In this document: positions 18,518-26,462 of the stretch, in pieces
Numbering within the stretch: the stretch's first letter is position 1
Layout: the number at the start of each line of letters is the position of its first letter
Origin: CBDDRG01 sp051306415
GTDB taxonomy: Bacteria; Pseudomonadota; Gammaproteobacteria; Pseudomonadales; Porticoccaceae
NCBI GenBank assembly: GCA_051306415.1
Contig: JBPPNE010000074.1
Coordinates: 1-57,836, forward strand
Reading direction: 5' to 3'
DNA: 57,836 nt
Program-made: the position numbers and the translations under genes
Notes under the pieces: model-generated
The model's input: the letters and a program-made list of their open reading frames with translations, nothing else
What the model was told of the DNA's origin: nothing
The model's database searches: none

Positions 18518-20045
18518 GTTCCACTTCCAGTTGATGTTTCGGTTCGGGCTCAGACCGAGGTTCGGTTTTGGACTTTGCGTCGGTGGCAGAATCAGGGGCC
18601 ACTTTCGCTGCGGATTTCACTCCGGTCTCGGTCTTGGCTGCTGATTTGCCGGGTGGCGTTTTTTTCTTTGCTTCGTCTATCGACCCTATCATGTAAAGCG
18701 CGCTCTCTGGATAATCCTTGAATTCATCGCGCAAGATGCGTTCACAGCCATCCAGCGCGTCGTCGAGGCTGACAAGCTTGCCCTTGAGGCCGGTGAATTG
18801 CTCGGTGGTGAAAAACGGCTGGGTGAGAAAACGCTCCAGCAGCCGCGCGCGCCCAACCACGTTGCGGTCATCCGGCGACAGTTGCTCCAGGCCCAGCATC
18901 GCAATGATGTCTTTCAGTTCCGCGTATTGCGCGAGTGTGCGCCGAATTTCCTGCGCGAGGGCGTAGTGCCGCTCGCCGATGACGCCGGGCGTGGCCATCT
19001 TCGAACTGGACTGCAACGGGTCGATGGCCGGATACAGTCCCTCGCTGGCCCGTTTGCGCGACAGCACGATGGACGCGGAAAGGTGCGAAAAGGTATGCAC
19101 CGCCGCCGGGTCGGTGAAATCGTCCGCCGGCACATACACCGCCTGAATCGAGGTGATGGCGCCGGTATCCGTGTTGGCGATGCGCTCTTCCAGTTGCGCC
19201 AGCTCGGTGCCCATGGTCGGCTGATAGCCCAGGCGCGACGGCATCTGCCCCATCAGGCCGGATACTTCCATGCCCGCTTGAATGAAACGAAAAATATTGT
19301 CGATGAGCAATAGCACATCGCGATGCTCGTCATCGCGAAAATATTCAGCCATGGTCAGTGCCGCATGACCGACGCGAAAACGGGCGCCCGGCGGTTCATT
19401 CATCTGGCCGAAGACCATGACCATATTCTGCAGTACGCCCGCCGCTTTCATCTCACGGTAGAGTTCTTCCCCTTCGCGGCAGCGTTCGCCGATACCGCAA
19501 AATATACTCACGCCGGCGTGTTGCCCGACCATATTGTGAATCATCTCGGTGAGCAACACCGTTTTGCCCACACCCGCCCCGCCAAACAAACCGGCCTTAC
19601 CACCACGTTCCAGCGGCATGAGCACATCAATGACCTTGATGCCGGTTTCGAACAGTTCGGATTTTGTGGATCGTCGCGCCAAGGATGGTGGCGCCCGATG
19701 GACCGTGCGCCACTGGACATCCGACGGTGCTGCCTGGCGGTCGATGGTGTTGCCGAACACGTCGAACATGCGTGACAGGATTTCCTTGCCGACCGGCGCC
19801 TGCAACGGTCCGCCGCTGTCTATTACCACCATGCCACGCGCCAGTCCCTGCGTGGGGGTCAGTGCAATCCCGCGCACGCGATGTGCATCAAGCTGTGAAA
19901 ATACTTCGATTGCGATTTGATTTTCAGTCCCGGTGTGCAACAAGGAGTGTATGGGCGGCAAACGCTCGTCAAACACGATATCCACAACACTACCGCGCAC
20001 CGAGACAACCGTGCCGCAATTCGTTGAGGTGGATGGATTGTTCAT
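18492..20045 (-). CDS. atpD: N-type ATPase F1 subunit beta
   Basis: This 517-residue catalytic subunit has the P-loop GGAGVGKTVL, the GERCREGEELYREM segment (Cys where housekeeping enzymes have Thr), MNEPPGARFRVG and SRLGYQPTMG. The C-terminal 60 or so residues form a Lys/Ala/Glu/Pro tail ending HATSTHES, absent from ordinary beta subunits. The ATG at 20045 overlaps the pyruvate kinase stop (ATGA). A longer reading to 20195 would run inside pyk and has no family similarity. As first gene of the ATPase set it starts the D-C-Q-R-B-E-F-A order. Confidence 0.96.
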   Translation of the reverse strand: MNNPSTSTNCGTVVSVRGSVVDIVFDERLPPIHSLLHTGTENQIAIEVFSQLDAHRVRGIALTPTQGLARGMVVIDSGGPLQAPVGKEILSRMFDVFGNTIDRQAAPSDVQWRTVHRAPPSLARRSTKSELFETGIKVIDVLMPLERGGKAGLFGGAGVGKTVLLTEMIHNMVGQHAGVSIFCGIGERCREGEELYREMKAAGVLQNMVMVFGQMNEPPGARFRVGHAALTMAEYFRDDEHRDVLLLIDNIFRFIQAGMEVSGLMGQMPSRLGYQPTMGTELAQLEERIANTDTGAITSIQAVYVPADDFTDPAAVHTFSHLSASIVLSRKRASEGLYPAIDPLQSSSKMATPGVIGERHYALAQEIRRTLAQYAELKDIIAMLGLEQLSPDDRNVVGRARLLERFLTQPFFTTEQFTGLKGKLVSLDDALDGCERILRDEFKDYPESALYMIGSIDEAKKKTPPGKSAAKTETGVKSAAKVAPDSATDAKSKTEPRSEPEPKHQLEVEHATSTHES

Positions 20046-21481
20046 GGCTGCTTGGGCTTCACATCTGGCAGGCGAACCACCTGCATCGTATCGGCCTTGC
20101 CCTGAGATAGACTTGAGATGGCCAGCACCACGGCGAGATCGCCGGGCTGCGCCAACTGACGCGCATACAACCAGTGGCAGGCGAGAATGAGGCACGACGA
20201 CGGTTCAGCCTCCGGTGCGGCCAACAGAGGCGACACACCCCAGACCGCCGTCAACCGGCGGCGCAAATCCTCGGAGTCGGCCACCGCCACGAGCGGCGCT
20301 TGGGGTCGAAAGCGGGCAATTCCCAGCGCGGTCGCCAAGTCATGGACGGGCACGATGATGGCCTTGGCGTTGAGCCGCGCCGCGAACTGGCAGGCAACCA
20401 AGCTGATGGGATCACTCGCCAAAACCAACCCGCTCGCTTGGAGCCGGTCGTGGGCCATGCGCGCGGCGTATTCAGTTTCCGTGGCCGCGAGCACCCGCTG
20501 CAAGATTTCAGCCGCCGCCACCGGGAATCGTCCGATGGCGGTTTCCCCGGAAAGCATCACTCCGTCCGTTCCATCGAGTACGGCATTGGCGACATCCGTC
20601 ACCTCTGCGCGCGTTGGCCGTTCCTGCTCAACCATGGATTCGAGCATCTGGGTGGCGGTGATCACCGGCCGCGCCCGGGCGTTGGCCACCGCGATGATCC
20701 GTTTCTGAACCAAGGGAATCTCCGCCAGATCGGTTTCCACACCTAAATCTCCGCGGGCCACCATCACGGCATCGGCCGCCTCCACAATCGCATCGAGTTC
20801 AGCCAGGGCCTGACGTTTTTCGATCTTGGCCATCAGCAGGGGCTGAGGGCCGGGGGGCAGAAACTGGCGGACGCGCGCCAGATCGTCGGCCGACTGGACA
20901 AATGACACGCCCAGCCACTCCGCCTGTTGCGCCACGGCGAACGCCATGTGCCGGCGGTCGTCGTCCGTCGGAACGAGCGCGGTCAGTTTGGATTCCGGCA
21001 CATTGATGCCCGAACCCGATCGGACCGCGCCCCCCGTCATAACCTCACAAGTGAGCCGGTCGGCATCGAGACTCGTGATCCGCAGCCTGATCACTCCGTC
21101 CGCGAGATACAGCGATTCCCCCACGCGCAGCGCCTGAAACAACTCCCGATGCCTCACCGGCAAATCAGTTGCGACCTTGGCCTCGGCGGCCAGAATCACG
21201 GTCGCGCCCCGCTGCAGTTCACGCGAGCCGTCGGGCAGATTTCCCAGGCGAAACTTCGGCCCCGGCAAGTCAATCAGAACGGCCACGGGCTGTCCGGTCT
21301 GCCGTGCCAGTTGACGCACCTGCTGAATTCGCCGCGCGTGGTCGGTCGGATCGCCGTGCGACATGTTGCAGCGGACGATGTCCAGCCCGGCCCCGATCAG
21401 CCCTGCCAACACTCCCGGTTGATCGGTCGCAGGACCGAGTGTGCAGACGATCTTCGTCCGATGCCATGGAGGTTGGGTCAT
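20042..21481 (-). CDS. pyk: pyruvate kinase
   Basis: Converts phosphoenolpyruvate and ADP to pyruvate and ATP. Motifs: RTKIVCTLGPATD at the start, GLDIVRCNMSHG, VAVLIDLPGPKFRLG, the catalytic MAKIEKRQALAELDAI stretch, VMVARGDLGVE and VITATQMLESM. The C-terminal allosteric-type domain is present (IVPVHDLATALGIARFRP). I favour the ATG at 21481, giving 479 residues; ATG 21490 and TTG 21502 are possible. The start region lies in what was once a phosphoketolase 3' end (see 21499). It ends by overlapping atpD, so glycolytic ATP formation and the ATPase share a message. Confidence 0.95.
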   Translation of the reverse strand: MTQPPWHRTKIVCTLGPATDQPGVLAGLIGAGLDIVRCNMSHGDPTDHARRIQQVRQLARQTGQPVAVLIDLPGPKFRLGNLPDGSRELQRGATVILAAEAKVATDLPVRHRELFQALRVGESLYLADGVIRLRITSLDADRLTCEVMTGGAVRSGSGINVPESKLTALVPTDDDRRHMAFAVAQQAEWLGVSFVQSADDLARVRQFLPPGPQPLLMAKIEKRQALAELDAIVEAADAVMVARGDLGVETDLAEIPLVQKRIIAVANARARPVITATQMLESMVEQERPTRAEVTDVANAVLDGTDGVMLSGETAIGRFPVAAAEILQRVLAATETEYAARMAHDRLQASGLVLASDPISLVACQFAARLNAKAIIVPVHDLATALGIARFRPQAPLVAVADSEDLRRRLTAVWGVSPLLAAPEAEPSSCLILACHWLYARQLAQPGDLAVVLAISSLSQGKADTMQVVRLPDVKPKQP

Positions 21482-21498
21482 CCTTACCATTTCCAGTT

Positions 21499-21747
21499 TC
21501 AAATCTCCGGCAGATCCTCGCCATGCACACCGATATACTTCCGGTGCTCAAGGAGTTTGTTGCGGAAGACTTGTTTCACGTACGCAGCGCGGTTGGTGCG
21601 GCCGGGCAAGCGATCAATCACGTCCGCGATGAGATGAAAACGATCCAGGCCGTACTTCGCCACCATATCGAACGGTGTCGCGTTCGTGCCTTCTTCCTTG
21701 AGACTGCACACAATGACCTTGATGCCGAACTCGAACAATTCGGATTT
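21499..21747 (-). pseudogene. phosphoketolase C-terminal remnant joined to an atpD-like piece
   Basis: From LKEEGTNATPFDM to GEDLPEI the frame matches the last 65 or so residues of the complete phosphoketolase in this window (YKEEGTTTTPFDM to GQDMPEI). Beyond the TGA the frame still reads NWKW, matching the intact DWKW, so the TGA replaces an Arg codon. The 12 codons before it (KSELFEFGIKVI) match atpD (KSELFETGIKVI) nearly base for base. The piece has no start of its own and is surely non-functional as phosphoketolase. Confidence 0.8.
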
Positions 21748-21855
21748 TTAGGAGGGCCGTGGTGGCCTTCGCTTCTTCGGCTTTCTGCGGAGCGGCGGAA
21801 TGACCGGTGCGCGCTTGATGGGAGTCTTCTTCTTCCTGACCTTAGTCGTTGCCAT
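21748..21855 (-). CDS. small basic peptide, function unknown
   Basis: A 35-residue open frame starts at ATG 21855 after a clear AGGAG (about nine bases upstream) and ends TAA at 21748-21750. About half its residues are Lys, Arg or Pro (MATTKVRKKKTPIKRAP...). It resembles short nucleic-acid-binding tails but I recognise no family. Its last codons may derive from the same atpD-like fragment that begins the neighbouring remnant, so the C-terminus may be recent. Could be a chance frame. Confidence 0.35.
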   Translation of the reverse strand: MATTKVRKKKTPIKRAPVIPPLRRKPKKRRPPRPS

Positions 21856-22024
21856 TCTCACTTCTCCTCGAGAATGCCGCGCCGAGCAATAGGCCGACAC
21901 GGACGCCTTGGTTCGCAACCGCTGCCGTCTTCGGCTGGCGTCTGCGCTTCGCTTTCTTTGGGACTGTCTTCGGCCCGGGTTCCTTCACGGGCGGCCCCTT
22001 CCTGCCTTTCGCTTTCTTCGTCAT
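21842..22024 (-). CDS. small Lys/Arg/Pro-rich peptide, function unknown
   Basis: A 60-residue open frame starts at ATG 22024, with AAAGGA seven bases upstream, and overlaps the preceding PRC-barrel-remnant stop (ATGA). The first 35 residues are strongly basic (MTKKAKGRKGPPVKEPGPK...), followed by a short hydrophobic run VRVGLLLGAAF. It overlaps the next small basic frame by 14 bases. The two adjacent peptides have similar composition, which argues weakly for real coding. Confidence 0.4.
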   Translation of the reverse strand: MTKKAKGRKGPPVKEPGPKTVPKKAKRRRQPKTAAVANQGVRVGLLLGAAFSRRSENGND

Positions 22025-22137
22025 TGCGCGTCCTTTCCGCTGCCGAACAACCGGCCGAGGATCTCCACCTCATGCAACGATGCCGTCAGTCGCGCGCGCA
22101 TCACATAGCCGTTCAGACCGTTCTTGCTGCGCAACAT
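22021..22137 (-). pseudogene. PRC-barrel-domain gene remnant
   Basis: From ATG 22137 the frame begins MLRSKNGLNGYVMRA, the usual N-terminus of PRC-barrel proteins (MLRSxxxLxGYxIxATDGxIG). Within the CGCGCGCGA run near 22092-22100 a two-base change shifts the frame; correcting it gives ATDGIVA, the expected continuation, then a stop. The rest of the gene is missing. Confidence 0.35.
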
Positions 22138-22348
22138 GTGTTCTTTACCGGTGATAGCGTAGAACAACGAGCATTGGGCGAGTAGCAGAATACGACTTTC
22201 GCTGGACAAACGACCCGGACAACAGGGGTCACGGCGACATTCCTGTCTGCAGGATGCGCTTGGCGCTCATCGGGCGTCTGTACGCTGGCGAACACAGTCG
22301 GCATGCGCAGCATTGAATGCAGATAGCGGGATAATCTGGCTGGCGCAT
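22138..22348. other. intergenic, no recognisable gene
   Basis: This stretch lies between nhaA and the PRC-barrel remnant. An open frame from 22352 overlaps the nhaA stop and runs through it, but it has no family similarity and no good ribosome-binding site. I see no T-tailed hairpin. Confidence 0.5.
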
Positions 22349-23725
22349 TCACGCTGAGGCCGACTCAGCCTGCCGCGGCGTCGTGAGCAGGACGATAATA
22401 CCGACGGTGGCGGCCAGCAACGACGCGAACAGAATGCCCAGCTTGGCCTCGCTCTCCAGGTCAGAGCCCGGGAAAGCCAAGCCACTGATGAAGAGCGCCA
22501 TGGTAAACCCGATGCCGGCCAGGAACGCCGTGCCGACCACATGCCGCCACGACACTCCCTCGGGCAGCGTGGCCAGCCCCGCCTTAACGGCGAGCCAGCT
22601 CGCCACACCGATGCCCAACGGCTTGCCGATGACGAGCCCGGCGATGATGCCCAGCGGCACTGCAGAGGCCAGCGTTTGCAGTGCTGACGCGTCGATCTCG
22701 ACCCCCGCGTTGAATAGTGCGAACACCGGCAGGATCGCGTAGGCCACCCAGGGTTGCACCCCGTGCTCAAAACGCTGGAGGGGTGAGGTGGCGGCATCGA
22801 GCGTGCGGCGCAGCAGGTCGATGAGCGCGATGCGCTCGGGGTCCATCGCATCGGGCTGCTCGTCGCTGGTCTGGGCATCGATGCCGGCCGCGCTGCGGCG
22901 GATCACCTGCGTCAGGGCCGCGGGCACGATCTTCACCCGCGCAGGAACGAACATGGCCGTCAGCACGCCGGCCAGCGTGGCATGCACGCCCGAGATGAGC
23001 AGGCCGGACCACACACCGACCGCCAGCACCAGGTATATCGCGCCGCTGCGGGCGCCCGCGCGGTTCGCGCCGAAGAGCGCGGCCACGAACAGGGAAGCCA
23101 GTGCGATGCCGCTCCATTCGATCGACGCGGTGTAGAAGATTGCAATGATCAGCAGCGCACCGAGATCGTCGACGATCGCCAGCGCGACAAGGAACACCTT
23201 CAGCCCTTCCGGAATGCGCGCACCCAGTACCGCGAGCGCCCCGAGCGCAAAGGCGATGTCGGTCGCCATCGGGATGCCCCATCCATGGGCACCTTCACCA
23301 CCGGTATTGAACGCAACGTAGATCAGGGCCGGTGCGATCATTCCGCCGACAGCGGCGGCGATCGGCAACATCGCCTCGCGACGCTCAGCCAGTTCGCCGA
23401 TGAGAAATTCGCGCTTGATCTCAAGACCGACGGTGAAGAAGAAGATCGCCATCAGGCCGTCGTTGATTACGTGTTGCAGATCGAAGCGCAGAGGGTAATC
23501 GCCGATCGAGACACCGAGCGGCATATGCAGCATCCGTTCGTAGGCGCTCGCCCACGGCGAGTTGGCCCAGCCCAGCGCCACGGCGGCAAACAGCAGTAAC
23601 AACAGACCGCCGGAAACCTGCCATCTGGCAAACTGCTGGAACGGGAGCAGCAGCAGATCACCGGCGCGCTCGGCCTGCGTGCGAGCGAGCATTTCATTCT
23701 TGCGAACCAGCTTGCGGATCTTCAT
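22349..23725 (-). CDS. nhaA: Na+/H+ antiporter NhaA
   Basis: This 458-residue inner-membrane antiporter exchanges Na+ for H+. The conserved Asp pair is in ALAIVDDLGALLIIAIFY, and GWGIPMATDIAFALG, FFFTVGLEIKREFL and GIGFTMALFISGLAF are family signatures. The ATG at 23725 (MKIRKLVRKNEM) is chosen because the longer frame to 23908 is Gly/Pro/Arg-rich and unlike NhaA. The start overlaps the stop of a DUF2254 fragment (ATGA). Proximity to an N-ATPase with a Na+-type c subunit fits a shared role in Na+ and pH homeostasis. Confidence 0.95.
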   Translation of the reverse strand: MKIRKLVRKNEMLARTQAERAGDLLLLPFQQFARWQVSGGLLLLLFAAVALGWANSPWASAYERMLHMPLGVSIGDYPLRFDLQHVINDGLMAIFFFTVGLEIKREFLIGELAERREAMLPIAAAVGGMIAPALIYVAFNTGGEGAHGWGIPMATDIAFALGALAVLGARIPEGLKVFLVALAIVDDLGALLIIAIFYTASIEWSGIALASLFVAALFGANRAGARSGAIYLVLAVGVWSGLLISGVHATLAGVLTAMFVPARVKIVPAALTQVIRRSAAGIDAQTSDEQPDAMDPERIALIDLLRRTLDAATSPLQRFEHGVQPWVAYAILPVFALFNAGVEIDASALQTLASAVPLGIIAGLVIGKPLGIGVASWLAVKAGLATLPEGVSWRHVVGTAFLAGIGFTMALFISGLAFPGSDLESEAKLGILFASLLAATVGIIVLLTTPRQAESASA

Positions 23726-24045
23726 GTCGCACCAAGACGCTCGAGGCTGTGATGGCTCGGAACGACCGATTCGTGCAGCGCCCGGTTCGCCGCCGGGTAC
23801 CGGTCTTCCGCCTCTCGGCGGCCCTCCTCTTCCGGCAACCCCTCGCGAGCGCACCGGATGTCCCGCTGTGCCAGGCGACTCAGCGCGGAACCCAATCGGT
23901 CCACGCACACGACCGCCGTGAACGGCTCGTTGATGCTGGGCGAGAGCGCACGCATCGCGATCTCGACGAGTTGGTGGACGGCAAACTCCATGTCTTGAGC
24001 AGCGGCCCGCTGATTTCCCAATGCAAAGGATGTGGTGTCGCTCAT
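23722..24045 (-). pseudogene. DUF2254 protein fragment
   Basis: A 107-residue frame in which residues about 12-60 (QDMEFAVHQLVEIAMRALSPSINEPFTAVVCVDRL) match the soluble part of DUF2254 proteins, as in the complete copy here (QDPSFGIRQIVDMALKALSPGVNDTSTAVMCVDYL). All membrane segments and the C-terminal third are missing, and the end is unrelated Arg/Glu-rich sequence. It terminates at an ATGA overlap with nhaA, so it may still affect nhaA translation. Confidence 0.7.
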
Positions 24046-24051
24046 GTTTTT

Positions 24052-25761
24052 TTATGGATTAGGTTCTTTCGTCTGTTTCGCGGCGACGGTTGCGGAAGCG
24101 CCCGGCAAGAGATTCTCCCCTTCCTTCAGCGGTTGTGCCTGCCGTGCCTGTTCCTCGATGACGTTGGCCTCGCTGTATAAACCGGCTTCCGCTTTCGTGG
24201 ACACCACATTGAGTTCTTCATGCCGCGCTTCAGCGGAGAACCGTTTCCCCTTTTCAGCAGCGTGCGCCTCTGCCGGTTTCCCCTCGAGCATGGTGATGGG
24301 GATACCTTGCGGGAAGACAACCTCCCTGGCCTCGTCGGGCATCGAGATGCCATGTTCCTGAAAGGCACGTTTCACCAGCCGGATCACCGAAGAACGCACC
24401 TTCAACCAACTGTGTTCGCGGCCGTTGATCCAAAAGTAGACGCGCAGGTTGACGGTAGACGCCCCCAGATTGTCCGCCAACACTGCGGGTTCGGGATCGT
24501 TCAGAACGGCCGGGTGGTCTGCCAAGACCCCTCGTGCAATCTCCTGTGCCTCGTTGATCGCATCATCGTAGCCGATGCCGACGACAAAGTTCTCGCGCCG
24601 GTTGGCATTGGTAGTGAAGTTGCTGAGGGTGCTCTTGTAAACGCTGGCGTTCGGGATCTGCACGAGATTTCCATCGAGGGTCATCAAGATCGTGGTGCGC
24701 ATGTTCAACTGCTGCACGTAGCCGGTCACGCCGGAAATTTCGACCAAGTCGCCGGTCTCAAACGGTGGCTGCATGCTGAGGAAGATGCTCGCCAGAAAAT
24801 TCTCGGTGATGTCCCGGAATGCGATACCAATGATCAGGCCGACCAGACCGGTGCCGCCGACCAGCGTCAAAGCCAGTTGCGTCAGGCCGGAGACTCTCAG
24901 AATGAGATAGACGCCACAGATGAGAACGAGTCCGCCCGCCGTACGCGCGATCACATTTTGCAGGAGTTTGGTCCGAATCCGTAGGCGCAGCAGCGCTTGG
25001 ACGCCGCGAATGGTCAGCAGGGCACTGCCCACCGACAGAGCCAGAATGAGCAGTGCAAAAACAAGGAAAGGCAGCGCGCGATTGAAATCGCGCCATAACA
25101 GCATTACGCCACTCCACGCCTGGCGGAAATCCCATACCGACTGCTGGTCCACCTGCAAGCGGTTGACCACGGCGACAACGTCCTGCGTGTTGTGCGCCAA
25201 ATCGCCAGCCCATTTCTTCAGCTCATCGGACTCCACCTTGCCATTGAGAAAGACGATGCCTTCCTCGACCCGGACTTGTGGGTCGGTAAACCAGTCGGTG
25301 GCATCCAGAACACGCTGGAGTCGTTTGCGGATCTCTTCATCGTGCGCTACGGGTTTTACGTCCACCTTTGCGGGTGCCAAGGAGAGTTCTTGTTTGACGG
25401 GTGCGGTTAGCTTCTGCGCTTCGCCGGCCTTGCCGACGGGTTCCTTCGCCAAGACCGTCCATGTCAGCATGCAGCACACAAAACCGAGCAACACTGCCCT
25501 CAGAAACAGGTTATGACAACTGCGAGGCAATCGTTGCGCGGGAACACGCTCGCTCGGAACCGCAGGATCGCGGTTCCTGCTTCGGTACTTGCCGACTAAA
25601 ATATCGATGTAAGCACCGAGCTCGAACCGCATCGCAGACAATCGCTGACCGGTAAATTCCGCCGCGCCACAAAAAATCTGCGCCTTCCCACCTTGCACTG
25701 TAACGACTACGCCGAAATTCGCTGAACGGGTTTTGCTTGCCATATCGCGGTCTGGTTTCAT
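24052..25761 (-). CDS. mechanosensitive channel of the MscS family with BON domain
   Basis: About 569 residues. After an unrecognised N-terminus of about 80 residues comes a hydrophobic segment ending TWTVLAKEP (signal or membrane anchor). A BON-like domain follows (IRKRLQRVLDATDWFTDPQVRVEEG), then three or more membrane helices and the MscS core: GTGLVGLIIGIAFRDITENFLASIFLSMQPPFETGDLVEI. The C-terminal 80 residues are hydrophilic. Such channels release solutes on osmotic downshock. The start is uncertain: ATG 25761 has AAGG upstream, but the true N-terminus could be nearer the hydrophobic segment. Confidence 0.85.
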   Translation of the reverse strand: MKPDRDMASKTRSANFGVVVTVQGGKAQIFCGAAEFTGQRLSAMRFELGAYIDILVGKYRSRNRDPAVPSERVPAQRLPRSCHNLFLRAVLLGFVCCMLTWTVLAKEPVGKAGEAQKLTAPVKQELSLAPAKVDVKPVAHDEEIRKRLQRVLDATDWFTDPQVRVEEGIVFLNGKVESDELKKWAGDLAHNTQDVVAVVNRLQVDQQSVWDFRQAWSGVMLLWRDFNRALPFLVFALLILALSVGSALLTIRGVQALLRLRIRTKLLQNVIARTAGGLVLICGVYLILRVSGLTQLALTLVGGTGLVGLIIGIAFRDITENFLASIFLSMQPPFETGDLVEISGVTGYVQQLNMRTTILMTLDGNLVQIPNASVYKSTLSNFTTNANRRENFVVGIGYDDAINEAQEIARGVLADHPAVLNDPEPAVLADNLGASTVNLRVYFWINGREHSWLKVRSSVIRLVKRAFQEHGISMPDEAREVVFPQGIPITMLEGKPAEAHAAEKGKRFSAEARHEELNVVSTKAEAGLYSEANVIEEQARQAQPLKEGENLLPGASATVAAKQTKEPNP

Positions 25762-25765
25762 AAAA

Positions 25766-26383
25766 CTATGCCTTCGCTTCCTCAACACTCACAGCGGGCT
25801 CGGCTTCAAGTGTTTTGCGCACCTCCATCAGCCGCTTTGCAATCCGCGCGCGATCCTGGGCGGCTTCGGTGCTGCGGCCCGCCAATTCAGCAAGCCACTG
25901 CACTTGTTCGTGCAGTGCCCGCCGGCGGCGCGGGTTGGTCGTGAAATCGGCGAGGGTCTCGAAGGCACCGAGCATGCGCGCCATGATGCCGATATTGCCT
26001 TCAGCGCTCTCCCTGATCTGGTCGAACGCCTCGGCCAGCAGTCCTTCAAAGGTCGTGGCGATGGCGATCACACGCAGTTCGTCTCCCTCGTAGCGCAGCG
26101 ATGCGGGAAATTTCCGCGAAGCCAGCTGTGCCAGAATCGCCGTCAGGTAATCCACGCACATCACGGCCGTCGAGGTGTCATTGATACCGGGCGAAAGTGC
26201 CTTCAAGGCCATATCCACGAGCTGGCGGATACCGAAAGCGGGGTCCTGTTCCACCGTGCGATGGCGGTCGATGCTGTAAGCAGCATTCAGGGACTCGATC
26301 GTCTCTTGATCCGGAGGATCTTCCAGGGCGAGCGACGCCAATGCGGTATTTTGCACAACAAACGCGCCGACGCCGCGCTCCAT
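25766..26383 (-). pseudogene. 5'-truncated DUF2254 gene (C-terminal half)
   Basis: 205 residues align throughout with residues about 244-448 of the complete DUF2254 protein at 28210-29556 (MERGVGAFVVQNTALASLAL versus MEHGVGAFVVQDAALASLAL). The four N-terminal membrane segments are missing and no family sequence precedes the Met. The intergenic motif that follows the stop (ATGAAACC...ATGGCA) is the same as after the complete copy, so this is the 3' half of a duplicated unit. Confidence 0.8.
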
Positions 26384-26462
26384 AAGTTTTTGTTCGTTGT
26401 CTTCCGCCTAGTCAAAAGCGGCACGTCGTGGCCAAGCCTATTTTCGGGGATCGAACCGACCA

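Noticed and set aside
18492..20195. Longer atpD starting at 20195
   Set aside because: The extra 50 residues lie inside pyk in another frame and are unlike beta subunits; ATG 20045 gives the normal N-terminus and an ATGA overlap.
22113..22352. 79-residue frame after nhaA
   Set aside because: No family similarity, overlaps the PRC-barrel remnant and lacks a ribosome-binding site.
22349..23908. NhaA with a 61-residue N-terminal extension
   Set aside because: The extension is Gly/Pro/Arg-rich, antisense-like, and overlaps the DUF2254 fragment; NhaA normally starts near MKIRKLVRKNEM.
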